Below, piece after piece: positions 53,188 to 64,000 of a stretch of 64,000 nt of DNA (position 1 is its first letter; the number at the start of each line of letters is the position of its first letter). This DNA comes from Muricea muricata. Lineage: Eukaryota > Cnidaria > Anthozoa > Malacalcyonacea > Plexauridae. The notes under the pieces are model-generated. The model did not search any database and was not told the origin of the DNA. It was given only the letters and a program-made list of their open reading frames with translations. Both the position numbers and the translations under genes were made by a program. The stretch is from contig OY979716.1 of the NCBI GenBank assembly GCA_963855995.1, positions 44,738,480 through 44,802,479 on the forward strand. Reading direction: 5' to 3'.

Positions 53188-56100
53188 TCAGAAGGCAAAG
53201 ACCAATTCCGTACCCTCAAAGTGCCCTAAAGAACCACGGGCAAGCCACTCCCGCTCAAACGCGCAAATTTGAGCAGGAGACTTACACCGCTTACTAAGTA
53301 AACCCAATATAAATTTAGTTTTAGCAATAGCCTGACTAAAACATTTTGAAGCGATCAGCATCCTCTGACGGAAATGGAAGTCGCAACGAGCAACCCAGAT
53401 GGTGTGTTTCATGACTAGAAGCATGAAGATAATGATAGATGGGATTGCCCGCCGACGAACCTCCGAAAAACCGAACAGCAACTCCTCCACAGTGAAACGA
53501 CCAGCGATGGGGTTGATGTTATGTAATTGCTGGAACATCCATGCAACTAGGATTTGAGCTACTTGACCCTCAAAAAAGAGGTGCTCCAGCGTTTCATCCC
53601 CTGCCTTGCAAAAGCAAAGGCTGTCCACATGCTGCATGTGGAAACGGTGTGCCAAGCGAGCCCCAGTGTACAAAATGCCGTGGGCAACCTGCAAATTGAG
53701 ATCTATTACCTTACGGTCCACATCGCAGATGTGCAGCTGACTCCAAGTTTGGGGCCAGTGCAACGGACCGTAAGTTGGCAGGAATTTGTCTACAAAATGG
53801 GGCTGCTTGTAGCTGCGTGACCGTAATGCGTCGTAGGTGTTTCTGGAGGAGAGCTGCTCAAGTGGAATAGGAGCGTCAGAGGATGCTAAAATGCTTAACA
53901 CCGCACCAGTCACTTCGCCCCCATCCAAGGCTCGCCATACCTTGAACAGGAGCTAGTAAAAGGTGGGGAGAGTTTCTATTAAATGGTGAGGCTGTGCAGA
54001 TAGAAGCGCAGCCCGTGGCTGTAAATTAAAAGAACAAAAAACTATTTCCATTTGCTCCTTGATTGACCAAAAAATCGCTTCAGCCACTGGACCGCAAAGG
54101 CCTCAGCTTTTAATGAAAAGTTAATGACCCCAAACCCACCTTGGGATTTGGGGAGGCTTACGGTGGTCCGGGCAACCAAGTCTCGTTTGCCCGACCAAAA
54201 AAGGACCAGATGGCTTTGTTGATGCGCTTCTCTGCCCAGGGAGGGATCTTGAACACGTGACAGAGGTGCCATATCTGGGACCAAGCCAAGGTATTTATTA
54301 TAACAGTCTTGCCCTGAAAGGACAGTTGCCTGCCTGACCACGCCGTAAGGCGTTTCTCTAATTTGGCTACGGCTGGCTCCCACGTTGGAATAGTGTAATC
54401 ACCAACGCTGAAGGTCGCATCGAGCAAGGGGAGTTGTTGAACCCAACGCAACCCATGAGGGGCGTCGGTGCGAGACTTCCAGGAACCAGCCCATAGTCCC
54501 TTTGATTTTCCCCGGTTTAGTTTGGCACCAGAGGCTCTCTCATATGTGGAGTAGATGTTAAAGACCTCCGTTATAGAGTCATCGGTGGTAGCCGCGACAG
54601 TTGTGTCGTCTGCGTACCCCAAACTCCTAAATTCCTCCAAAAAATTGGGAAGCGCTATACCCGTGAGCTTCGGAGACATCCGAAGATAGACGGCAAGCAC
54701 TTCGATAGTGATTACATAAAGTAGCAGGGATAACGGACACCCTTGCCGCACCCCGCGAGATGGAGAAAAAAAGGAGGAAGTCCAACCGTTAATGACGACG
54801 GCCGACTTGATATTATTATAGATAGAGTTTGATCCAGCTGATGAAGTCTGGACCAAAGTTAAAGGAAGAAAGTATGCGGATGAGAAAACCCCAGTCTACT
54901 CGATCAAAAGCCTTCTCTTGATCGAGAGACAAAAGCGCAAGCGGGAGATTTTCTCGATCCACCTACTCCAAGAGATCTCGTATTAGAGAGAGATTCTCTG
55001 AAATGGTGCAGCCAGGAACACCACACGTTTGGTCTGGACCGATTACGGAGCCCAGAACCCCTAAAAGACGACCCGAGATGGCATGGGTTGCGATTTTATA
55101 GTAAACATTTAGGAGACTTATAGGCCTCCAATTCTTTGTTTCTAATGGGTCCTCTTTTTTGTATAAAACTACAATAAGCCCTCGACGCTGAGAGGTGGAA
55201 AGCTGGCCGGTCTCAAATGCAAGATTGAGAACACGGACCAGATCAGCGCCGAGAGCTTCCCAAAAAGTGACGTAAAACTCCATGGGGAATCCATCTGATC
55301 CCGGTGTCTTACTGCGACTCATGCCCATAAGAGCCTGAAAACACTCGTCCACAGTAAGACACCCTTCGCATGAAGCCCGTTCATTCGAATCAAGGCGCCG
55401 TGTCAATTTGGCCAAAAGTTCGTCTTGGGCCACAGGGTCACACTGCGTAGCAGTGAAAAGGTCTTGATAGTAAGTCCGCCAGACACCTACGATGGCAAAA
55501 GGGACGTGGCAGACTTCACCCGTGTTGGGGTCCCTGATTGACCGCATGACTTGTTTTGCGTGCTTCTTTGTGGCCAGATTTAAGAAGAAAGAGGAAGAAG
55601 TCTCCCCTTCCTCCGCCCACTGACAACGAGCACGGACTTGGGCTTCATGGAGTGCAATGCGACAGAGTTCCTGTTGGACTTGGCATAGTGCTGCGAAGGA
55701 GGCCTGATCACCAGCCTCAACAAGGGCTTGCAACTCTCGCATACGTTTGAGAAGTGAGGCTTTATTGCTGCGTTGTTGTGCAGCTTTGGATTTAGAGTAG
55801 GATCTAGTAACCTCACGAAGGTAGAATTTTCCTTGATCCCACCAATCCAACAAGGACACAAAATCCTTGTGGTCTTTATATGTGTCCCAGAAGGACCAAA
55901 ACGATTTTACTAGTAAAACGTACTCTGGATCTTGGAGTAGGGAGGTGTTAAATTTCCATACCCCCAGTCCAGCAATTATAGGATCACGAAAATTGCACTT
56001 AACGAATAAGTACTGGTGATCCGAAAAAAAGGAAGGAAAATAGTTGCATTCTTGAATGCAATCTTGCGTGACAGTGGGTGCCCATATCATATCTATACGT

Positions 56101-56714
56101 GACGCAAATTCGCCAGACCCATGCGTCCACGAATAGGCTATGCACTGTGGGTGAAGGGTGCACCATAGCGGATATGTCTGGGTGAAGGACATAAGGGCCT
56201 CAAGAGCAGGGCCACTCTCTTGGCCACGCGCACTCGCACTGTCGGTAAATGAGGGACGGCGCTTGCGATCCAGAGCACTGTCTAAAACAGAGTTGAAATC
56301 GCCTGCCACAAACACAGGACGTGTCAGATCAATAAGACCCGTTAGGGAGGTAAAAAAGGTGTTGGGGGCAGGATTTTGATTGGGTGCATATAATGAAATG
56401 AAACTAAGGGATTCATCCCCTAAACATACTAAAGCTTGGACAAAATGTCCAGCATCATCGCGGATGATTTTATCTACTTTGTAAGTATCTTTTACTAAAA
56501 TGGCTGTGCCACCACTTTTATTGGTGAAACAAGAGGAGGCAGGGTGAAAGCCTGAATTACGGAACCACCATCTGATAGATTCGTGAGAAGGTGCATGCGT
56601 CTCCTGAAGACAAACGACATCCACCTTCATACAATGGAGCCAATCTATAAAGGCAGTCCGTTTCCTTTGATCATTTAGACCGTTAATGTTTATTGATATT
56701 AAATTAAAATTCAT
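53188..56714 (-). pseudogene. ORF2 (AP endonuclease + RT) of LINE copy A
   Basis: ATG at 56714 (MNFNLISININGLNDQ). Endonuclease with VVCLQETHAPSHE (about residue 38), FVAGDFNSVLD (about 118), SRIDMIWAP and FFSDHQYLF (about 230). RT starts with KTPGSDGFPMEFYVTFW, NWRPISLLNVYYKIATHAI and IGPDQTCGVPG. A TAG at 54962-54960 stops the reading. The next codons ([17 protein letters not shown]) are still readable, then a frameshift leads to RQGCPLSLLLYVITIEVL and the catalytic GYADDTTVAAT (about 54620). The C-terminal part (54383-54042 and 53928-53188) contains CFCKAGDETLEHLFFEG. Confidence 0.8.
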
Positions 56715-58872
56715 GGTCTAAGAAATGGAAGACAGGTAATGTTGGGTACATTAACTGCAGGGCACAAATCTCTCGAAGGGATTCGAGCAAACTAGATGAC
56801 CCATTGGCGTCAATAATAGCACCTGTCTCCACACTAGGAAGAGCAGGGGAGATAGGTTCAAGATTACTTGGACCAATAGTTAAAGAGGAGGTAACTGGTG
56901 GAGTATCACTCCCCAAAACAATATCTTGATTGCTATCATGACTATGTGGATCATGATAAGGGACTATGGCTAGAGAGGAGACTGGCGGGATCTCACTCTC
57001 AGCAGGTATACTATTATTATTACGATTATTTACCGACTGAGGAGAGGAGCCTGGTGGGGACTCACTCTCCACAGTCAAACTATATATATTATTTACGTTG
57101 GCGTTTAAGGCCTTTTGGTCGATGGTACTAGGCAGAGGGGAAGGCTGGGCTGATGACCAAGGTGAATACCCTTCTGCAAGGATGCCAATAGTAACTTCCT
57201 CACTAGGTGGCTTCGATGGCACTTGCGAAGCAACTGCAGAAGTTGTAAACGTAGGGGAGGAAGGAAGAGGAGGCAAGTCTTCAAGATGAAGAAGTGGATC
57301 GACAACTGATAATCCAGCCAGACAGGAATCAACGTCGTCTGATGGAATAGTCTCAATGAGACGGCCACGTTTCCGGAGCGACGCTCTGCCAGCGAGATGT
57401 CATCTAAATCATCATCAAAAAGTAAGGCTTTGCCACCAAAGGAACGGTGCTTCGCAGATTTAAGAGGCGCAGATGTAGGTGCGACAACCAACGCATTGAC
57501 ATCAAATGCGAAGGATGAAGTAGCTGGCATGGTATATGTACAGAGTAGGCGCTCCCGATAAAACGCACGGGAAATAGATGAGCCACATACAAAAGAACTC
57601 GTGCAAGTGGTATCGTAACCAGCAACAACGCGAGATTGTTGCGCCAGTACTTTAAATTGTTCCTCGACTGAGGAAGAAGAGACGTCTCCACTCTGAGGTT
57701 CTTCCGATGTTGTGGGAAGGTTAAACATCTGGCGTAGCGCAGCCAGATGGGCAGCAGGAGGAGAAGTGGAAACAGAGCTCGTTTCCGGTCCGTTCGATTC
57801 TGGGGGGGGAAGGAACAGCAACAGTTGGTGATGTTATGACTGCCTGCTTACCATCCCACGTAGTATAGCGTTGGTGTTTGGCATTACGGGACCGTCTGTT
57901 AGGAGGAGATGAAAAGCATTTAGTCTCCATTAATGTGACAGGGGCAAGGGAGGAAGGTGCCTCTACCAGAGGCTCTACAGTATTACTCCCTTCCATAGGT
58001 TCTATTTGCTGACCCTGTGTGTGTTCGTGCTCTATTTTTTTTTGCGGAGGAAGAGGCTTTTGGGCGGTGGTTTCCACCTGATCGTTAGGTGTAGGTTTGG
58101 CCGCCCTTTTGGCGTTTAGTTTGATCCTTAAATCTTCCTCTGACTTAGAAGATGGCTGGGTTGTTACGACTCGTGTTTTGCCATCAGATTTAACTTTTAA
58201 TTGTATATTATCATCCCTGATAGGATTATTGTTATTTTTATTATTATTTTTGGCAGATTTCCGGGCCCGCCGCGACTTCGGACAACCCCTGCCCATATGC
58301 CCCACCTCCTGGGACATGAAACAGGTCGGTGGCTGCCCTTGGTAACGGAAGGATACCGAAAAACCTCCTATGTTTATATTAGCAGGGATGGGCTTGGCGA
58401 TCACCATGGACACCCTACGCATGCCGGATCTTACTGAAGGAAACCCTTTAACCTTCAGGTGTTGGACTGAAATGACCCAACCGTAGGGTGCCAAGGTGTC
58501 AAATAGATGTTGGTCCTGCATTTGTAGAGGGGCTCTATCCACAAAGACGGACTTAACTTCCTCATATGCATGAAGGGGTGTCAATTGTATACCCCGAAAA
58601 GCGATGCCATTTATATCGGCAGCATGCCGATCTGAGTAGCGATACTCGATCCTATATCTAGTGGGGGACAAGGCTTGAACAGCAGTGACCTTGCGCTCCC
58701 CAATGGCATTAATGAGTTCTTTTCTCAGCTGCGGAATTTTGGATTGTTTAACTATTTGGGATGTAATGTTTACCACCGAAGTGGTTTGATTCCATCGTTG
58801 AAAGTCTGCAGCCGAGAACTTTATAGTGTTGTTATTATTAGGACTAGTGTTATTACTCTGGCTGGTAGCCAT
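56704..58872 (-). pseudogene. ORF1 (gag-like) of LINE copy A
   Basis: The ATG at 58872 (MATSQSNN) is preferred to the upstream in-frame Met at 59028, because copy B starts at the same place. The conserved core is read to about 57721. Two frame changes then lead through 57821-57105 to 57276-56704. The knuckle reads CFMSQEVGHMGRGC: its second cysteine is serine, while X and B keep it. The stop at 56704 overlaps the ORF2 ATG by 11 bases. Confidence 0.75.
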
Positions 58873-59594
58873 GGTTCTTGTAATGATGGTGAAATGAAGG
58901 GAATTAATAGAGTATATATACAAAATCCAGTACAACACACACTCTCTAATAAATAAATTAGAGGAAAAAAAGCAAGAGAAAATCACTGGATTAAAACAAA
59001 CAAAAATTCCCAAAAGCAACAAAAACAAAACTTAATGCTAAAATAGCACTAAAAGAACCTACTATTAAAAGGCGCCTGTGCAATTGCGTACAATTGTCCC
59101 ACAGACAACTAAGACCTTTTAATAGACTACCGATAGTATTTACCTAATGTAAATACTATCAAAGACGCGCTCAAAACCTGAAGGTAAAAGATGACCAAGA
59201 ACCCCAACAGGAAGCGTCAAAGAAACCAGAAGAAACTGATCCCTGACCTTTGAGCCACCTGGCTCGACCGGCCAAACCACTGAAAAACTAGTACCCTCTA
59301 CCTAAATGTATTACACTATGTGCAATATATGGAGGGAGTTGCCCTGCTAGTAAGGAACAACAGAAGAACCAGCGAACTGGTTAAAAAAGAAAAGAGGGGA
59401 ATTGTTGCCAGTCAAACAAACTGAGGCTAGCCCTCAGCTGGACTGAACAACGGAAGTAAACTACGAGAAGGTGTAAGCATTATGGAGTGTCTACACCAAG
59501 CACAATGAAGGGGGTGTAGCTAGTAGAGTCCAGCACAGCTGTGTTATGAGCACCAATCTCAAGCATGGATCCACAACTGCCCGGTCGAAGACAC

Positions 59595-60370
59595 GAGTAC
59601 AAGTGACTCGCGTCAGGTAAGTTTCTATTGCAAGACCTGCTCCCGACACCAATAGGGTCGTGCAATGGTCGCAGGGTGAAATGCAACTTGGAAGGCCCCC
59701 GTTCGCGAAACCGCACTTTTCCGTGAAGAAAAGCCCGCTACAGGTACCGCACCTCCCAAAGCGCGAAACTAGTATGCCGTTAAGCGCACTAGCTAAATCT
59801 CCCAAGGGAGAACAAAAAATACAACCTGCTGGGCATACCATACAGGAGGAAAAAACTGCTGGGCAAACCATACAGTATGAGGTGCCTGCTGGGCTAACCA
59901 TACAGACGAAAAACTTAACCCAAACGCGTCAGGTAAGTTTTTATTGCAAGTCCTGCTCCCGACACCAAGAGGGTCGTGCAATGGTCGCAGGATGAAATGC
60001 AACTTGGAAGGCCCCCGTTCACAAAACCGCACTTTTCCATGAAGAAAAGCCCGCAACAGGTACCGCACCTCCCAGAGCGCAAAACTAGTAGGCCGTGAAG
60101 CGCTACTAGCTAAAATCTCCAAAAGGAGAACAAAAAATACAACCTGCTGGGCGTACCATACAGGAGGAAAAAACTGCTGGGCGAACCATACAGTAAAAGG
60201 TGCCTGCTGGGCTAACCATACAGACGAAAAACTTAACCTAAACGCGTCAGGTAAGTATGACTTTGAGAATGACTGGCACTCACCTTTTATTCACCCAACA
60301 AGAATGGAAACGAACATGGTTCTGCCTCATGCTGCCTGGCTAATTTGCATGGTTCCCTGCCCCAGCTTCG
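59595..60370 (-). repeat. 5'-UTR monomer array of LINE copy A
   Basis: Two units with edges at 59614, 59930 and 60246 (period about 316 bp). The units are over 90% alike by eye. The shared edge gcgtcaggtaagt and the inner landmarks are as in the other arrays. Upstream of ORF1, so a promoter role is plausible. Confidence 0.75.
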
Positions 60371-60739
60371 GTAAGTTTGAGAATCGGTTGCCGTCGCTGT
60401 AAAAAGAATAAGGCAGAAATATGTTAGAAATTTGTCACAATGTGTGGAAATTACTAAAACATTACTAAGCTAGAGTCTGACCACTTCAATCCAAATTCTC
60501 CATTCCTTATTTCTTTATAATAGAGTTTCTTTCTACGAATTTTTGAAAACCATACGAGCTAGTAAATTCTTAATGCTTTTATCATGAAGTATTCGTGTCT
60601 ACAATGAGACCGCTATGCCTTATGGGAGAGCAATGGAAAATTTCAGCGTGACCCATAGCCCCCTTGCAAACTAAAACAAAAATATTCTAGGCATAAAGAG
60701 GAGGAGTTATTAATAATTCTACTAGCTAGTCATACATGC

Positions 60740-60776
60740 AAGTGTAGTATCTGTTCTTTTAGAGCAGGCAGGGAGG
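60740..60776 (+). pseudogene. U2 snRNA-like fragment, plus sense, internally deleted
   Basis: aagtgtagtatctgttcttt followed by tagagcaggcagggagg, the twin of 8381-8417 with the same internal jump in the U2 text. Confidence 0.5.
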
Positions 60777-60816
60777 AATTCATAGTTCATTTTTTATTTG
60801 ATTTGTTAAAAGTGGT

Positions 60817-60970
60817 TGGCTGTGCTTGATGGTGGTGCAATGACCGAGACAACCCGTGGCCAGAGCGATGCAAGCTTCAGTGTTCCATGGCCGAGCTCCA
60901 AAAATCAGTTTAATATATGAGTTAGGCATTGCCTAACATATCAGATATTAAGCTGATAAAAACAGATACT
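60817..60970 (-). pseudogene. U2 snRNA-derived segment (nt about 35 to the 3' end)
   Basis: Minus strand from 60970: agtatctgtttttatcagct, then taatatctgata, the replaced stem-loop ttaggc-aat-gcctaa, the Sm-type site atttttgg, and 3'-stem-like text. It is the twin of 8457-8612 but keeps four more U2 bases at its 5' side (agta before tctg). LINE C2 ends against it at 60971. It is not a working gene, since U2 nt 1-34 are missing. Confidence 0.7.
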
Positions 60971-63900
60971 TTTTTTGTGTTTAAAAGATTTATTTACAAT
61001 TATCTATTTACAAAAATGATCAATCTACTCTATTTTGATACTGAGATCAAACTGGCTGTTGTCTTATCGGAAGAGTGATCAATGCTTATAACCTGTTTAA
61101 AAAGCTAACATAATTTACTCTATATCTTGAGGACTAACAGTCCATTGTTTATCTCGGCTAGAGTTTTCTTGTGACTCCAGAAAAGGTCGACCCGGTTGGG
61201 GTTAATATAAAAGTCAGTCTGAATATGGTGTCTGATCGTTTGTAACACATCCTGAGCCACATTTCTTAGAGGTATTTGCTTGTCGAAAATTCTTCTGTTG
61301 CGAGTTTTCCATAGGTTCTCAGCGGTGGTGGCTATAAGATAGAAAGACAGTTCATCTGCTGGTGAAATGGTGGGTAAACCCCGACAAAACACACGAACTT
61401 CCAGGTCTTTTGTAAGTGGGTGGCCCGCTATTGCCGTCAGAAGTGGTTGCATTGCATTCCAGACATGCCGGGCTTAGTAGGAAGGATGCGTTGTGATATT
61501 TGCCATATGAATTCCTTAACATGATTGGAGCATTTTGACACCCACAGCTGATGCCACGGGAGAGTAGGTTGTGGATGGGTCAATCAATTCCATTCGGCCA
61601 CACAACGAGATTGGTGGGGGTCTCGGATTAATAGTTTCAGGAATCGGCAAGTGAGGTTGTCATCATGGTTTTAGCTAGGGTTTTTCGGTGTTTCGAGACA
61701 AAGCCTAATAGCGTTCTATACCTTTTTGGTGCGTCATGAGGGTCCCCATGCGCGACTGTGTTTGATCATAGCCATCTCCATTCACTTTTGATACATCCTA
61801 AGGTGTGCCCTGTCCAGTAACGACCGTAGTTTGACCATTGGGTTTGTATTGTCTGGTTGGTGAGGTGCTTAAGCCATTTGATCATGCAGAAGGTTCTGAT
61901 TGTATGTATGTCTGGGATACCTAACCCACTTTGGTTGAACGGAAGGTGGCATATCGCATGCAAAACTAGCTCGTTTTTAGTGTTCCATAGGAACTGAAAG
62001 ATTGCTCGGTCTATTCAGTAATGTGAGCGTCGGGAATCAAGAAGATGCTGGCCAGGTAAACGATCGGCGCAATCGCATATGTCTGGATGATGACTGCCTT
62101 TCCTTTGCATGATAACCGTCGTTCCCTCCAACGTGATAAAGTTGTTTCAAATCTGTCTGCTGCTTTGCCCCAATCCTGTTGCATGTCATTTCCAATCTTC
62201 GTCCCTAGAGCTGTAATGTGATCGGTTTTCCATTTGATTGGTACTGGACCATGGTCGCGCCTTGCTTGTTGGCCCACGTACACACCTTCCGTTTTGGTCA
62301 TGTTCAGTTTGCTGCCATTTGCCTTCTCGTATGTGTTTGTGACGTCAAAGGCCCGTGTGACTGACAGATCATCTTTGAGAGTGAGGGTGGCATCATCCGC
62401 GTACACTGTGGTTTTACTGTGATGCGTGCTCCGTGGGATGCGTACTCCTTAAATTCTTGGTCTTGGGTTTCTGCATATGGCGTTCGTTAAAGTCTCAAAA
62501 ACGATCGTATATAAAAGCGACGACAGAGGACACCCCTGACGCACTCCCCATTCCAAAAATATCGGGTCGGAGAGCCAGCCGTTGTTAATAATTTTACAGT
62601 TTGCCCCTGTGTACAGGGTTTTCAGTCATTGAGTGAAGGTTGTTCCAAAATTCATTTTGACAAGAATGTTAAAAAGATAGTTCCGATCTACTTGGTCAAA
62701 CGCTTTTTCCTGGTCGAGACTGATGAGAATCAAATTCGAGTGTTTTGCCGTGGCTTCATATGCCATGTCGCGTAGTCGCAACACCGTATCAAAAATAGTA
62801 CGTCCTGGTATTCCACGTGTTTGGTCTGTATGTGTATTACCTTACCTCCGGAAGTGCGGTCCTAAGGCGATTTGCTAGTACAGTTTCCAGGATCTTATAG
62901 TCCATGTTTAGGAGTGGATATCGGATGCCAGTTGCCTAGTAGTTCTCGTTCATTCTTCTTATGCAATAGCCGTAGCAACGCCTCTTGTTGTGAATTAGAC
63001 ATTTGTCCTCGAAGGAAATTGTCGTTGTACACTTCGAGCAGATCCAGGGTGAGATCATTCCAAAATGTGTGGTAGAATTCCGTGGTCAAACCATCTGGTC
63101 TTGGAGACTTGTTCATGTGCATCTTCTTTCTCACTATCATCATTTCGGCTTCCGTGATTGGCCCTTCAAACAATTCCTTCGTCCCCTCCGAGAGTTGTCT
63201 TTCCAAAAGTTCAAGAAGTTCGAGTTGTAAATCACTATCCCCGCTGTAGTGGCTGTAGAGTTGTTGATGGAATCTCTGCACTTCTGCTAGGATGTCTTTG
63301 TCAGTGGTTACTACTCCCTGGTCAATCCAAAGTTTGGTGATACGCGCTTTCTCTTGCTTATGTTTCTCTAAGTTGAAGAAGAACTTCGTTGGCCACTCCC
63401 CTTCATCAAGCCAGGACGCCCTGCTTCATATTTTTATGCCTTCAAGTTTGCATGTCTCTATTTCGTCGATCTTTCTTTTCGTCTTGTCAATATCTGATGC
63501 ATCCAGGTGGTTCTGGCACTGGAGAGTGTTCAACTTATTTATTAACTCGCGTAAATCATGGTCTCTGTTGCGACTCTTCCGGACCGAGTGTGTAATGGCG
63601 ATCGCTTTGTAATGACATTTTGCATGGTCCCATTTTGCATGGTTCTTGCCCGGCCAGAATTTGTGGAAGGCACGTATATCCCGCTGGAAGCTTTGGTCAT
63701 CAATAACTTGCTGGTTGATTTTCGAAACCCCTTTTCCTCGTCAGTGACCGAATGATTCGAGAATGGACATGCCCGGATTGATGTATGAGTCTTTGCACTG
63801 CTTTGCATGTACCACCTGTCCAATCTTAAAGTGAAATCCTTGTTGTGCCATGTATATACTCGGTCATTTGGGTGACTCTTGCGCCAGGTGTCGTGTAGGT

Positions 63901-64000
63901 CGTTGTGGTCAACGAACTGATTCAGTTCTACTATGCCCTGCCTACCGCTGGCTGGATTTCCCCCTGGCTTATCCAAGTCAGGCGTCTCGACACAGTTGAA
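60971..64000 (-). mobile_element. Tx1-like LINE C2 (3' part; continues beyond the window)
   Basis: Minus-strand LINE of the C family. The 3' end (gtaaataaatcttttaaac, then an A-run) abuts U2-derived text at 60970. ORF2 is present from the endonuclease (about 63976) to the C-terminus. The window ends before ORF1. Confidence 0.75.
61120..63976 (-). pseudogene. ORF2 (AP endonuclease + RT) of LINE C2, 5' end outside the window
   Basis: Endonuclease end part: DKPGGNPASGRQ near 63970 and RLDRWYMQ near 63820. RT (63281-62895): SPRPDGLTTEFYHTFW near 63090 and NSQQEALLRLLHKKNERELL near 62960. The QGC block is near 62540, and the catalytic VYADDATLTLKDDL is near 62400. The reading then follows with TEGVYVGQQARRDHGPVPIKW to 62011. 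C-terminal pieces at 61963-61766 and 61452-61120. It is closest to C1 (GVYVGQQSGRKHGPVPIKW there). Several frameshifts and stops. Confidence 0.7.

Larger units (their letters stand above)
52798..60816 (-). mobile_element. Family-1 Tx1-like LINE, copy A (full length, best preserved)
   Basis: Minus strand: conserved leader module (60816-60370), two monomers (60370-59595), further 5' UTR, ORF1 (58872-56704), ORF2 (56714-53188), and a 3' UTR ending about 52798. The first 583 codons of ORF2 are uninterrupted. The 3' end abuts a monomer array at catcaggtaagt. RT motifs place it in the L1/Tx1 group with an AP-type endonuclease. It is inactive because of stops and frameshifts. Confidence 0.85.

Overview
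This 64-kb window is animal nuclear DNA made almost entirely of transposable elements. I see no free-standing host protein gene. Spliced gene structure, THAP and P2X7-type zinc domains, and Tx1-like LINEs, restriction-endonuclease (RLE) LINEs, Gypsy, piggyBac and Kolobok-like elements fit a non-vertebrate metazoan (a cnidarian or lancelet-like genome is possible). The species cannot be fixed from the sequence.

Layout, left to right. 1-1797: 5' part of a Tx1-type LINE (copy X). 1798-8456: second copy of the same family (B). 8457-8612: U2 snRNA-derived segment. 8613-15250: an R2-group LINE with zinc fingers, reverse transcriptase and an RLE domain (R1). 15308-16770: a decayed piggyBac element inserted at TTAA inside a U2-like remnant. 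16794-18477: an unrecognised two-ORF element (R3). 18478-18551: diverged U2-like segment. 18552-27250: a second RLE LINE (R2el), split by a young Gypsy element at 19888-24444. 28109-29635: a palindrome-rich inverted-repeat element. 29890-34951: Tx1-type LINE C1. 34952-34984: U2-like scrap. 34985-40768: LINE D. 40769-40960: 3' scrap of a C-type LINE. 41155-41577: a large inverted repeat. 42024-47390: LINE E. 47391-47417: the 5' end of a U2 snRNA gene (25 of 27 bases match). 47638-51309: a TTAA-flanked Kolobok-like transposon carrying P2X7-like and THAP coding segments. 51481-52797: solo 5'-UTR monomers. 52798-60816: best-preserved family-1 LINE (A). 60817-60970: U2-derived segment. 60971-64000: LINE C2, cut by the window edge.

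Two patterns stand out. First, every LINE copy that can be oriented is on the minus strand. Second, U2 snRNA-derived sequence, also mostly minus-sense, lies at the ends of several of them. The junctions fall within about U2 nt 27-39, across the branch-point recognition sequence. My reading is that a U2 snRNA locus was the landing site for at least three LINE lineages with two different endonuclease types (AP-like and restriction-like), resembling what is known for Keno (Tx1 clade) and Utopia (RLE group). Separately, family-1 LINEs A and B both end at a gtaagt-type motif inside a 5'-UTR monomer of another copy, which gives head-to-tail tandems.

Nearly all coding regions are broken by stops or frameshifts. 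The Gypsy element (LTRs about 99% identical, intact 5-bp target duplication) and ORF1 of LINE E are the least damaged. Element ends are approximate unless a terminal repeat or target duplication is named.
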